From positions 1-22,318 of the IMG/VR virus record IMGVR_UViG_3300036846_000846: a stretch of DNA of 22,318 nucleotides. One strand, written 5' to 3'. Made by a program: the position numbers and the translations under genes. The notes under the pieces are model-generated. The model searched no databases and was not told where the DNA came from. It worked only from the letters and a program-made list of their open reading frames with translations. Shown here piece after piece: positions 1-7,501 of the stretch (its first letter is position 1; each line of letters begins with the position of its first letter). The stretch is from a virus.

Positions 1-1027
1 CGGCATCGTGTCGGTGTTCCCCACTCCGACCCCGTGGCGGCCGACCAAGCGCATCTGGCAAACGGTGAGGTTCTGTGAAATCTGGATCAGGGACGCCGAC
101 CGCGGCGGCGACTACACGACGCTGCAGATGGTCTATCCAGACATCCTGATCGAGGGGAAACACACCCGCCGCAATCTGTCGAAAATCCCCGGACGCCAGC
201 CGTTCGTGAAGGTCCAATCAGCGCCGACGCCGGGATACTTCTGGGGCCGGTCGCTGCTCGCCGACGTCCAGATGCTGCAAGACGTGCTGAACAAGCGCAT
301 GCGCGACCTCAAGGTCATGTGGGACCGCAACGCGAACGCCCCGCAAGTTTTCTCCGGCTTCACCAGCGTCACCGAGGAGCAGTATTTCAAGATCATCTCC
401 GAGGGCGGCTTCATCAACGACCCCAACCCGAATGCAAAGGCGCAGAAGCTGACCGAGCCGCCCCCGCAGGGATACATGGAAGAGCTCCAGTTCCTCTTTC
501 AGCTGTTCGACGAGTCCTCCGGGTTCTCCCCGGTCATGTCCGGCCAGGGCGAGCCGGGCGTGCGCGCCGGCATCCACGCCCAGACGCTGGTGCGGACCTC
601 GAGCCCGCGGCTCATCGACCAAGCCTGCCGCATCGAACGGCAATTGGCCGAAAGCGGCTACCTGTCGCTGCGCCTGATGCAGGCCCAGGACCCCAGCATC
701 TACACCACCGACCAGGGCACCGAGTTCACGCTCGAGCAGCTGCCAGGGGACTTCCAGGTCGCGGTCGACTCGCATTCGGCCTCGCCGGCCTTCGCCGAGG
801 ACAACCGCCAAGTGGCGATCGCGCTCGCCCGCGCCGGTGCCATCGACTCCGAGGATCTGATCCGGATGTTGCATCCACCAGGATCAGAACTGCTGCTGGC
901 GCGGCTGCGAGACCGTCAGAAAGCGCAGAAAGATCAGGCCGAAAAGGATCACAAAGAGCAGCTGCTGCGGGACGTGCTGCACATGCCCCAGCACAAGCAG
1001 AGTGGACAGGGCGGCAAAAAAAGTTAA
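1..1027 (+). CDS. Phage portal protein, C-terminal part (5' end outside window)
   Basis: The reading frame is open to the left edge, so the GTG at 8 is probably internal and the true start lies upstream. The visible 340 residues show the look of a podovirus/P22-like portal: a beta-rich stretch (about residues 20-75), then the long helical region with LLADVQMLQDVLNKRMRDLKV, and a Gly-rich turn around VMSGQGEPGVRAGIHAQTL. The tail is Lys/Gln-rich and charged, compatible with the barrel or crown helix. Portals form the dodecameric ring at the capsid vertex through which DNA is packaged and ejected. Position supports the call: it lies upstream of scaffold-like and capsid genes. The assignment rests on pattern memory plus synteny, not on an alignment. 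The gene ends in an A-rich stretch before TAA. Confidence 0.82.
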   Translation, partial: GIVSVFPTPTPWRPTKRIWQTVRFCEIWIRDADRGGDYTTLQMVYPDILIEGKHTRRNLSKIPGRQPFVKVQSAPTPGYFWGRSLLADVQMLQDVLNKRMRDLKVMWDRNANAPQVFSGFTSVTEEQYFKIISEGGFINDPNPNAKAQKLTEPPPQGYMEELQFLFQLFDESSGFSPVMSGQGEPGVRAGIHAQTLVRTSSPRLIDQACRIERQLAESGYLSLRLMQAQDPSIYTTDQGTEFTLEQLPGDFQVAVDSHSASPAFAEDNRQVAIALARAGAIDSEDLIRMLHPPGSELLLARLRDRQKAQKDQAEKDHKEQLLRDVLHMPQHKQSGQGGKKS

Positions 1028-1057
1028 TTCTCCCGCCCCTCACGTAGGAATCCGATC

Positions 1058-1537
1058 ATGCCGGATATCTTGGGTGCCGAAACCGGTGACATGGGCGGCC
1101 CTCCCAGTGCCCCCGGTCCAGGTCCAGGTGGGCCCGCACCGGGCGCTCCACCGGGAGGAGGCTCTCCGCCTCCTGGCGGAGGCCCGATGCTCGCCGCGCT
1201 GACCAGGGGCCAGCAAGGACCACAGCAATCAGCGCCGGGAATGGGCGCGCAGGCCGATGCGCTCAACAAGGTTTTCGGAGCGGTCAAGATGTTGGAGTCC
1301 GCGCTCGCAGGCCTCGGCGCCGGCAGCCCTCCGTACAAAGACACCCTCAAGGCTATCCAATCCCTGACCAAGCACATCCCGCAGGGAAGTCCTACGGCAG
1401 GAGTTCAAAAGACGATGTTCAGTGATATGCTGCAGGGCACGATCAAGAATGCCCTGCTGCAAAAACTCGCGTCGGGAGGTCAGGGACAGCCCGGTCAGCA
1501 GGCGCCCAACCCATCCATGCCGATGCCAGGAGCATAA
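1058..1537 (+). CDS. Gly/Pro-rich small virion-module protein, unknown function
   Basis: 159 residues. The first about 50 are almost entirely Gly, Pro, Ala and Ser (several PGGG and PPGG runs) and are surely disordered. Residues from about 60 to 135 look helical (ADALNKVFGAVKMLESALAG and KTMFSDMLQGTIKNALLQKL). The C-terminus is again Gln/Pro/Gly-rich. Sits 30 bases after the portal stop, in the same direction. Position between portal and capsid suggests a head-morphogenesis accessory protein, but nothing in the sequence names a family. A matching ORF on the opposite strand is a composition shadow. Confidence 0.75.
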   Translation: MPDILGAETGDMGGPPSAPGPGPGGPAPGAPPGGGSPPPGGGPMLAALTRGQQGPQQSAPGMGAQADALNKVFGAVKMLESALAGLGAGSPPYKDTLKAIQSLTKHIPQGSPTAGVQKTMFSDMLQGTIKNALLQKLASGGQGQPGQQAPNPSMPMPGA

Positions 1538-1539
1538 CC

Positions 1540-1728
1540 ATGGCCATGCAAAATAAGTCGTTCGAGCCGCCCATCTCATCTCCGCCGCAGAAGCCGCCGC
1601 GAACGATTCTGCAGGTGGACAATCAATCAGAGGTCAGCGAGTGGGGCGCGATTCCAAAGGTCGTTCCAAAACCAGAAGGCGGCGTGCCAGTGCAAAGAAC
1701 CATCGCAGGCAAGTCGGGTGAATCCTGA
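1540..1728 (+). CDS. Small hypothetical protein (62 aa)
   Basis: A 62-residue Pro- and Lys-containing protein without recognizable motif; it reads as a flexible polypeptide with a short central segment around ILQVDNQSEVSEWGAIPKVV. It begins two bases after the previous stop (a second in-frame ATG follows at codon 3), and its TGA overlaps the ATG of the next gene (TGATG). This coupling suggests it is translated. Function unknown; it may be a head-assembly accessory factor by position. Confidence 0.6.
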   Translation: MAMQNKSFEPPISSPPQKPPRTILQVDNQSEVSEWGAIPKVVPKPEGGVPVQRTIAGKSGES

Positions 1729-2273
1729 TGCCCAAACAGATCAGCGACGAAGAGTACGACTACCTACAATCACGCAAGCAGACCGCCGACTTCGTCGAGT
1801 CGATTTACAACGATCCAGCCCTTGCCGATGAGGCAAAGGCGCTGATCAAGAAGAAATACCCCAAGCTTCCGATCCCGGAATACGACCTCCGTCACGAGGT
1901 GCGCTCGACCTTCGCGGCCGAGAAGAAGCAGCGCGACGACGCGGAAGCAGAGCAGAGGAAGCGGCGGCAGAATGCCAACTGGCAGAAGAAGCGCGCGGAG
2001 ACGCAAGCAAAATACGGCTTCACCGACGATGGAATGAAAGACCTCGAGAAGATGATGGTGGAGCGCAACATCGGCGATTACGATGCCGCAGCCACCTTCA
2101 AAGCCGCCAGGGACCCCAAGCCGATCGACGCCGAGTTCACCAGCCAGCGATGGGAGCACGACAAGAAACCGGGCTGGGCCGAGATGACCAAGGATCCCGA
2201 AGCGTGGGGGCGCAAAGAGATCATGGGCGCGATTCAGCGCGACCAGCAGCGGATGAAGAATCAGCAATACTGA
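1728..2273 (+). CDS. Probable capsid scaffolding protein
   Basis: 181 residues, highly charged and predicted almost wholly helical, with a Lys/Arg/Glu/Gln-rich central segment (EKKQRDDAEAEQRKRRQNAN, about residues 65-85) likely to form a coiled coil. The N-terminal part has SDEEYDYLQSRKQTADFVES and the C-terminus is basic and Gln-rich. Scaffold proteins of P22-like phages are helical, poorly conserved and encoded directly before the major capsid gene, which is exactly this position. The call is inferred from composition and synteny; no family signature is visible. Starts with an ATG overlapping the previous stop. Confidence 0.6.
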   Translation: MPKQISDEEYDYLQSRKQTADFVESIYNDPALADEAKALIKKKYPKLPIPEYDLRHEVRSTFAAEKKQRDDAEAEQRKRRQNANWQKKRAETQAKYGFTDDGMKDLEKMMVERNIGDYDAAATFKAARDPKPIDAEFTSQRWEHDKKPGWAEMTKDPEAWGRKEIMGAIQRDQQRMKNQQY

Positions 2274-2302
2274 GATAAATCGTATATTGCAGGAGGCGCA
2301 AC

Positions 2303-3340
2303 ATGGCGTTGATAGGAACTGGACTCGTCCCGGCAGGTCCGATCGGCCTCGAACTAACGGCGACAGTCCGCCGGGTGTTTGCAGAATGCGTTGTTGTTCT
2401 GCTCTACAAGCAGAATCCTCTGCTCAGTCTGCTGCTCAGAAATGCGATCCGTGCATCCGGCGGTATAGCACCATACACCCAGCCAGTGCAGACAGGCCGT
2501 TACGTCCAATCCACATGGATGGGACCAGCTGGAGCGTTTAGCCTGCCGCCCGATGTCGCCGCCACGCTCAACGCCGAGTTCAACATGTGCGCGCTGGCGA
2601 CCCCTGTCACCAGCTTCGGCCTCGAACAACTCGTGACGCAGGATGCGATCGCGGTGTGCTCAAGGTTGATGCTCAAGATGAACGACATGAAGAACAGCGC
2701 GCTGGAGTCGCTTGCGGCGGCGCTGTTCGGATCGAACTTCACCGGTCCGGCGCCGGGCACGACCAACGTGCAGCAGATGTTCGGGCTCAACGATGCCTAT
2801 GGCAACATCGCGCTATCGCCGATCTACGGCGGGCTTGACCGAAACGTCTATCCCAGCTGGCAGGGCACCGTTGTCCCGGCCGCGGGCGCCATCCTCACCC
2901 GGCAGGCCTTCATCCAGAAGTTCCTGCAGGTCGCCAAGGCGTCCGGCGGCGAGGCCCCGGACTTCGCGGTGCTGTCGGTCGAAGACTGGTCAACGCTGAT
3001 GACCGATTTCATGAGCCTGGAGCGGTACAACAACGATCCGAGCTCGCGTTGGGGCAAGGACGATCCGGTGAACTCCGGATTCCGCGGTCTGCTGCTGGGC
3101 GACACCCCGATCTTCTTCGACCTGAACTGCCCGGTCGGCACCGGCTACATTTTCAACTCGAAATATCTGACCACGGTGATCCACGAGGATTGCAACTTCG
3201 CCTGGACCGGCTGGTACTCGACCATCCCGCAAGGCCAGATTTCCAGCGTCGGCTTGACGTTGACCGCGCTCAATCTGGTTTGCTCCAAGCCGCCGACCGG
3301 CGCCATCCTGCAGGGGATTACGGGCGGAGCCCCATGGTAA
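2303..3340 (+). CDS. Major capsid protein
   Basis: 345 residues, preceded by a strong ribosome binding site (AGGAGG, 2291-2296). The size, the helix-rich middle (residues about 95-150) and the beta-rich C-terminus with repeated aromatic/Gly segments (GTGYIFNSKYLTTVIHEDC, WYSTIPQGQISSVGLTLTAL) fit an HK97-fold major capsid protein. The N-terminal region lacks the charged delta domain typical of self-scaffolding capsids, in keeping with a separate scaffold gene upstream. Its TAA overlaps the ATG of the following gene. Capsid assignment is by position, strong SD and composition; the exact capsid family was not identified. Confidence 0.8.
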   Translation: MALIGTGLVPAGPIGLELTATVRRVFAECVVVLLYKQNPLLSLLLRNAIRASGGIAPYTQPVQTGRYVQSTWMGPAGAFSLPPDVAATLNAEFNMCALATPVTSFGLEQLVTQDAIAVCSRLMLKMNDMKNSALESLAAALFGSNFTGPAPGTTNVQQMFGLNDAYGNIALSPIYGGLDRNVYPSWQGTVVPAAGAILTRQAFIQKFLQVAKASGGEAPDFAVLSVEDWSTLMTDFMSLERYNNDPSSRWGKDDPVNSGFRGLLLGDTPIFFDLNCPVGTGYIFNSKYLTTVIHEDCNFAWTGWYSTIPQGQISSVGLTLTALNLVCSKPPTGAILQGITGGAPW

Positions 3341-3744
3341 AGTATCTGCTGCTTACACTTGCTCTGCTTCTGCTGGGGGTGCCGACACCGGCCGCCGCGC
3401 AGGGAGCGATTCCGTGCAATCAGTGGTCCATCATCCACGACGTTGGCGCGACATCACTGACGCAACTCATTCCGGCCCCGACCAACCAGCGCATCGGGCT
3501 GTGCGGCTATGCCATGCTGGCCTCGGTCATGCCGGCGGAGTTGCAGCTTGTTTACGGCACGGGCGCCAATTGCGCGACCGGCACGGTCAACCTGTCGCCT
3601 GTGATCCTGCTGCCGGCCGGCGGCAGCTTCATCAACCGCTCGGGGAACATCGTGGAGCGCACCCCGGCCAACAATGCAGTCTGTTTCGTGTCCACGGGAC
3701 AGACCGGCACCATGGATGCTATCGTTTACTGGACCTATTTCTGA
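3334..3744 (+). CDS. Secreted-type small protein encoded next to the capsid gene
   Basis: 136 residues starting at the ATG that overlaps the capsid stop codon. A longer in-frame version starting at 3049 would run through the capsid gene and is not believed. Residues 1-22 form a textbook Sec signal peptide: Met-Val-Lys, then a Leu-rich core (YLLLTLALLLLG), then a cleavage-like AAAQ. The mature part is about 115 residues, beta-rich, with four cysteines that could pair as disulfides and a C-terminal AIVYWTYF strand. A signal peptide in a capsid-module gene is odd. It could be an exported modifier of the host surface or a decoration protein with a hydrophobic leader. Family not known to me with certainty. 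Confidence 0.75.
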   Translation: MVKYLLLTLALLLLGVPTPAAAQGAIPCNQWSIIHDVGATSLTQLIPAPTNQRIGLCGYAMLASVMPAELQLVYGTGANCATGTVNLSPVILLPAGGSFINRSGNIVERTPANNAVCFVSTGQTGTMDAIVYWTYF

Positions 3745-3756
3745 GAGGAGCCGACA

Positions 3757-4038
3757 ATGGCAACGTCACAAGGCGGCAGCATCACGATCCTGGACGCCCC
3801 CTGGCATCCGACCATCACGCTGGCGATGGTGCAGCTGTACGATCCATCGATCACGGCCCTGAACCAGTGCGTCGTGCTGCCCGACAGTTGGACCGGACCG
3901 CCGCCCGGACCTCCGACCGGGACCGGTATCGCAGGCTCCGGCACGATCACGTTAGCGTCCGCTGCCGCCCTCGAGTCCGCGCCACCGCCCCCGCCAACCG
4001 GCACCGCCAACCATGGCCGCCGATCCGCGCACGCCTGA
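3757..4038 (+). CDS. Hypothetical protein with Pro/Gly-rich linker
   Basis: 93 residues with a good SD (GAGAGGAG, spaced before the ATG). The N-terminal 45 residues look like a small beta domain (GGSITILDAPWHPTITLAMV), then Pro/Gly-rich stretches. It lies 12 bases after the signal-peptide gene and just before the adaptor candidate. Might be a small head or neck component; nothing specific is visible. Confidence 0.65.
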   Translation: MATSQGGSITILDAPWHPTITLAMVQLYDPSITALNQCVVLPDSWTGPPPGPPTGTGIAGSGTITLASAAALESAPPPPPTGTANHGRRSAHA

Positions 4039-4051
4039 TCCGCTGTGATGA

Positions 4052-4747
4052 ATGTTGAACCAGTACGTCACGGAGACGCAGGAACTGCTGAATGACCAGC
4101 TGGGGCAGTTCTTCAAGCTGCCCATGGTCACGCGCTACGTCAACAAATCGAGGCGCCGCATTGCAGGCGCCTCCGGCTGCATCCGGTGCATGCCGCCCGG
4201 AACACAGACCCACCCGCAGCAGGAAGTCTATCCGTTCTCCGACTGGATATCGCTGATCCAGGGCATCGTCCCCGGCGTCGAGTCGATCCTCGCCTGCCGG
4301 TCGCTGGCGGTGGCGATCGGACCCCGCGGCTGGAAGCCGCTTTGGCGGCGGATTGTCTGGACCGACTTTCAGTCCCGATTCCGCATCTACAACGGGACAT
4401 TTTTTGGCACCATCAGTGAACCGGGTTGGTACGCTCAGTATGGCGCAGGACCGCTCGGCGCGCTTTATCTGGCACCAATCCCCAGCATGTCGACGCCGAT
4501 GGAAGTTGATCTGACGTTGATTCCAGCCCCACTGCTTTCCGACGACGACATCGAGCCGATCCCCTATCCTTGGAGCGACGCCGTACCCTACTGGGCGGCA
4601 ACATTGTTGTTGTTGGCACAGCAGCGGCCTGAAGACGCGAAGGCTATGAGTTTGCTTTTTATCGCAGAGCTTCCGATGTGTGCCGCTGTCGTGGCGCCAC
4701 AAATGATCCAATCCACCTACGCGCCGGGAATCATGAGGTCAGCCTGA
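4052..4747 (+). CDS. Probable head-to-tail adaptor (P22 gp4-like position)
   Basis: 231 residues. The N-terminus (ETQELLNDQLGQFFKLPMVT then RYVNKSRRRIAGASG) has the helix-turn-helix-like bundle and basic NKSRRRIA stretch common to podovirus adaptor/connector proteins. A middle beta-rich part (FRIYNGTFFGTISEPGWYAQ) is followed by a C-terminal helical part (YWAATLLLLAQQRPEDAKAM), again typical of that group. Adaptors bind below the portal ring and extend it. Location between capsid and gp10-like tail gene matches P22 gene order. No clear SD is seen in front of ATG 4052. Assignment is moderate because these proteins diverge strongly. Confidence 0.6.
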   Translation: MLNQYVTETQELLNDQLGQFFKLPMVTRYVNKSRRRIAGASGCIRCMPPGTQTHPQQEVYPFSDWISLIQGIVPGVESILACRSLAVAIGPRGWKPLWRRIVWTDFQSRFRIYNGTFFGTISEPGWYAQYGAGPLGALYLAPIPSMSTPMEVDLTLIPAPLLSDDDIEPIPYPWSDAVPYWAATLLLLAQQRPEDAKAMSLLFIAELPMCAAVVAPQMIQSTYAPGIMRSA

Positions 4748-4914
4748 TGCAGAACCTCGGTCTCGTCCTGCTCGTGTTCGCCTTTGTCTGTGCCGTGCTC
4801 GCGAGCGTGCTCGGTCCGCAGCAATGGCGCTTTCATCTCGGCTGGGCCGCGATTGCCTTCTGGCTCGCGGCCGAGATATTCGGAGGGGTAGGTCGTATCT
4901 TCGGAACGCACTGA
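4747..4914 (+). CDS. Two-helix small membrane protein
   Basis: 55 residues from the ATG that overlaps the previous TGA (TGATG). Two hydrophobic segments are evident: residues about 4-22 (LGLVLLVFAFVCAVLASVL) and about 31-48 (LGWAAIAFWLAAEIFGG), joined by a short polar turn with QQWRFH. A charged C-terminal tail is lacking. Size and topology would suit a holin-like protein, but its place inside the head/neck cluster rather than next to a lysin is unusual, so the role is open. The ATG of the next gene follows immediately after its stop. Confidence 0.7.
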   Translation: MQNLGLVLLVFAFVCAVLASVLGPQQWRFHLGWAAIAFWLAAEIFGGVGRIFGTH

Positions 4915-5361
4915 ATGCCCGATCCGCCCGGCACCAAATGGTTCAAGCAGCAGACGCAGCAAATCCAGAACGCTGGACCGGCGGCTGAAATTCCTTACGG
5001 CCCGGTGCGGGGCGAACTTAACCTGCTGCCTGAGTATAACGACCTCGGTCCAAACCGCCCCTTCGGCCAAGGCGAATACCTGAAGATGCCCAACGGCGCT
5101 ATCACCAGTGAGGAGACCTACACGGCCGGTCCCATCAAGGGAAAATATCACGTCATTCCCGGACTCTGGCTCAAGAACGGAGTTCCTCACCACGTCACCG
5201 AGGACGAGGCCGTCGAACTGATGGAGCAGAGCGGCCTCGACTGGCCGCACAGCTACGACACGCTGGAGGAAGCCGACAAATATTCCGTCGATCGCGAGCA
5301 GCATTGGCAGGACCATCCCGGCCAGACCAAATCGCAGGAATCTCTATGGAAGCGGAGATGA
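4915..5361 (+). CDS. Phage protein with a conserved virion-associated C-terminal motif
   Basis: 148 residues. The C-terminal half reads YHVIPGLWLKNGVPHHVTED, then EAVELMEQSGLDWPHSYDTL and EEADKYSVDREQHW. This resembles a short module seen repeatedly in phage structural proteins, of the form IPTxVxGxxVSEDEAxxxxxxTGxHLGxFxTxExADxYAxxLHxxW, sometimes fused to virion peptidoglycan hydrolases or ejection proteins. The similarity is from memory and needs a profile search. The N-terminus is polar and Pro-rich. The gene starts directly after the stop of the membrane protein and stops one base before the gp10-like gene, so it belongs to the same translational chain. Confidence 0.65.
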   Translation: MPDPPGTKWFKQQTQQIQNAGPAAEIPYGPVRGELNLLPEYNDLGPNRPFGQGEYLKMPNGAITSEETYTAGPIKGKYHVIPGLWLKNGVPHHVTEDEAVELMEQSGLDWPHSYDTLEEADKYSVDREQHWQDHPGQTKSQESLWKRR

Positions 5362-5362
5362 T

Positions 5363-7003
5363 ATGCCGATCCAATCGGCCAACCCGCCCGACATCACCAC
5401 CGTCGACCAGTGGAAGGGGCTTAACCAGCAGTCTCTACGTGCAACTATTGACGACCAGGAGTTGTGGTGGTCGGAAAATTTATACGCAGTCGGGCCCGGC
5501 GATCTTCGCTCCTGCTGGGGCCGCAGCGCGGCCATCTACACGGCGCCTGCCGGCGTTACGATCCTGCGCATCTTCTTTGGCTACTACGGATATCCCACGC
5601 CGTTCCTGACCCAGCCGCCGCCGGGCCGCATGGGCTGGATGTTCCTCTCGGATGGGACCGTCGACGAGGTTGACGTCGACACCGGAGCGGTGACCCACGT
5701 CGGCGCCATCTGGCAACCGGTCTCCCCGTACTGGTTCGCCGACGCGGTGGTGTGGCGTCCGCGGTTCTTCGGCAACACGCCGGGGCAGCGGGGTGGCGTC
5801 CTGTTCGGCTCCCCCAAGGGCATGTACGCCTGGGACGGCACCACGGTTTCCGCGCCCGGCCAACCTGCCCCCGATTGGCTGACCTCCGCCAACGAACAGC
5901 CGGTGGTTTCCACCACGATGCCGGTGGGCCTGCCCGGGATCCTGGCCATGGAGGTCTATCAGAGCCGGGTGTGGGTCGTGGGCGAGACGGTGATGTCGTT
6001 CTCAGCCGCATCGAACGGCTGCGATTTCTCGGTGGCCGGCGGCGGCGGATCGTTCGGCTATTCGGGCAAAACCCTGACCACCACCTATCGCGACCTGCGC
6101 GCCTCGGCCTCCTACCTGTTCGTGTTCGGCGATTCCTCGACCGACATGGTCAATAACGTCATAACTTTCGGCGACGGCACCACGATCCAGTTCACTACCC
6201 AGTTCAACTACCTGAATGTCGACCCGATGGTGGGTCATGCCTTCCCGCGCAAGGTCGGACACTCCGGGCGCTACTCGGTGCTGGCCAGCGGCGCGCGCGC
6301 GTTCCCCTCGAGCGCAAACAGCCGCAACTCCGGCGGCGGACTCTGGTTGCTGCTGGGAGGGGAGGCGCAGGAAATCGGACAGAAGCTCACCAATCTCTGG
6401 ATGACGCTTGACACCAGCCAGTTCTATCCGACCTTCGCCACCGTCACCATGTTCGGACGCCGCATCGTGCTGCTCAACGGAATGTTCGTCGACCCATGGG
6501 GCGTCAAGCGTGCCATGATGCTGGGCTACGACGGCACCACCTGGACAATCATGTCGCAGGGTCTGAACCTGACCAACATCGGATATATCGAGCAGGACTC
6601 AATCTGCGATGTCTACGGCACCGATGGAAACTCGCTCTATCATTTGTTTGACCATCCCGATCCAACGCTCAAGAAAAAGCTGTCGACCAAGATGCTAAAG
6701 AATAAAGGTCCGCTCACGCACCTCTCAATCAACAACTGGAAACGGCTGTTCCTCGAGATCAGCGACAAGTCGGGTCAAGGCGTCTCCATCCTCGGCACGG
6801 TGACGACCGCAGGCGGCGGCGTTCCCAACGGAACCGAGGACGTTGCCTTCCAGCTGGCGGCGGGCGTCACTTCCGGCTTCGAAGCGCAGCCGCTGTACGG
6901 TCAGGGCATCATGGCAGGCGTTGATCTCGAATCGTTCTCGCCCGACTTCATCATCGAGCGCATCCACCTAGTGGGGGAATCACGTAGCCTGTTCGGCGCC
7001 TGA
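5363..7003 (+). CDS. Tail accessory / packaged-DNA stabilization protein, P22 gp10-like
   Basis: 546 residues with SD GGAG before ATG 5363. The opening (WKGLNQQSLRATIDDQELWW, SENLYAVGPGDLRSCWGR) is typical of P22 gp10-type tail accessory factors: a statement of mainly-beta protein with a Gly/aromatic-rich propeller-like body (GMYAWDGTT, MEVYQSRVWVVGET, LMLGYDGTTWT-like strands). These proteins bind below the adaptor and close the packaged head. A C-terminal part with KNKGPLTHLSINNWKRLFLE is less repetitive. Order adaptor then gp10-like matches P22. Family call is by pattern and synteny. Confidence 0.7.
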   Translation: MPIQSANPPDITTVDQWKGLNQQSLRATIDDQELWWSENLYAVGPGDLRSCWGRSAAIYTAPAGVTILRIFFGYYGYPTPFLTQPPPGRMGWMFLSDGTVDEVDVDTGAVTHVGAIWQPVSPYWFADAVVWRPRFFGNTPGQRGGVLFGSPKGMYAWDGTTVSAPGQPAPDWLTSANEQPVVSTTMPVGLPGILAMEVYQSRVWVVGETVMSFSAASNGCDFSVAGGGGSFGYSGKTLTTTYRDLRASASYLFVFGDSSTDMVNNVITFGDGTTIQFTTQFNYLNVDPMVGHAFPRKVGHSGRYSVLASGARAFPSSANSRNSGGGLWLLLGGEAQEIGQKLTNLWMTLDTSQFYPTFATVTMFGRRIVLLNGMFVDPWGVKRAMMLGYDGTTWTIMSQGLNLTNIGYIEQDSICDVYGTDGNSLYHLFDHPDPTLKKKLSTKMLKNKGPLTHLSINNWKRLFLEISDKSGQGVSILGTVTTAGGGVPNGTEDVAFQLAAGVTSGFEAQPLYGQGIMAGVDLESFSPDFIIERIHLVGESRSLFGA

Positions 7004-7090
7004 TTGACGGACCCCCCTCCACAGGATTAGCCTCCCCGCCGCGGTCAACCCGATCGCGAATCAAGAATGCCCTTAACAATGGAGGCCATC

Positions 7091-7132
7091 ATGGCTCGCA
7101 GAGGTCGAAGAGGCCGTCGGCGTCGGAGGTAG
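7091..7132 (+). CDS. Tiny arginine-rich peptide 1 (13 aa)
   Basis: ATG 7091 to TAG 7132 encodes MARRGRRGRRRRR, nine Arg in thirteen residues and no acidic residue. A canonical SD (GGAGG, 7081-7085) stands five bases before the ATG. In-frame ATGs at 7067 and 7079 could add eight or four residues, but only 7091 has the well-placed SD. It is the first of five consecutive basic ORFs. A DNA-binding, protamine-like or J-protein-like role is an inference from charge alone. Confidence 0.5.
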   Translation: MARRGRRGRRRRR

Positions 7133-7136
7133 GACC

Positions 7137-7178
7137 GTGTCTCGCCGCCGAAGATATCGCAGATATCGTCGGAAATAA
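7137..7178 (+). CDS. Tiny arginine-rich peptide 2 (13 aa, GTG start)
   Basis: GTG 7137 to TAA 7178 encodes VSRRRRYRRYRRK (Met at position 1 when initiated): eight Arg, one Lys and two Tyr. SD-like GGAGG at 7125-7129 lies seven bases before the GTG, inside the end of peptide 1. The Arg/Tyr pattern (YRRYRR) recurs in peptide 4 (YRRSYRR), suggesting related roles. Its short length makes it uncertain. Confidence 0.45.
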   Translation: MSRRRRYRRYRRK

Positions 7179-7181
7179 CCG

Positions 7182-7334
7182 ATGCCGCGCCAGTATGTCC
7201 GACCGGCCAATCTGGCGCGGGCGGTTAAGGTCAAAGATTGGAGAAAGCCCAACGAGCTCAATTGGCGACCTCGGCTTCACTCCTATCGAATGACCCACAC
7301 AGGCAATCGGATGCGACGAACGCGGAGGCTGTGA
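7182..7334 (+). CDS. Small basic protein 3 (50 aa)
   Basis: 50 residues with 12 Arg and 3 Lys against one Asp and one Glu. Starts MPRQYVRPANLARAVKVKDW and ends MRRTRRL. Only a weak SD (GGAA, 7171-7174) precedes the ATG, which lies three bases after peptide 2's stop, so reinitiation is plausible. Its TGA overlaps the ATG of the next ORF (TGATG). Probably binds nucleic acid or a polyanion; no family recognized. Confidence 0.5.
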   Translation: MPRQYVRPANLARAVKVKDWRKPNELNWRPRLHSYRMTHTGNRMRRTRRL

Positions 7335-7501
7335 TGGCAAAGCGCGGAGCGCGGAGTGGCGTCGGCATCGGCGCCGTCGGCGGCCATAAGATGCCGCGGA
7401 GCGAAGTGCAGGTGCCGCAACGCCGCGGCACCATGGCAAGAGACTGCAGCCCACATGGGGCAGGACAGCGATATCGGCGCAGCTATCGCCGAGGACGGTG
7501 A
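7334..7501 (+). CDS. Small basic protein 4 (55 aa)
   Basis: 55 residues with 12 Arg and 2 Lys; Gly/Val-rich N-terminal half and an Arg/Tyr-rich end (QRYRRSYRRGR). Start chosen at ATG 7334 because it overlaps the previous stop and has GGAGG at 7324-7328, five bases upstream. A longer in-frame version from 7238 is not favoured. Its stop overlaps the ATG of ORF 5. The 3' part also overlaps the start of the VRR-NUC frame. Confidence 0.5.
   Translation: MAKRGARSGVGIGAVGGHKMPRSEVQVPQRRGTMARDCSPHGAGQRYRRSYRRGR

Noticed and set aside
218-874. 218-aa minus-strand ORF opposite the portal gene
   Set aside because: Gly/Asp/Leu-rich shadow of a GC-rich gene; no SD and it overlaps a well-supported gene entirely.
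1016-1027. Seven A's at the end of the portal gene as a frameshift site
   Set aside because: The A-run is not in the right register for a classic slippery heptamer, and a shift would only add a few residues before a stop at 1047.
3947-4711. 254-aa minus-strand ORF opposite the adaptor gene
   Set aside because: No domain pattern or SD; the plus-strand adaptor candidate is better supported.
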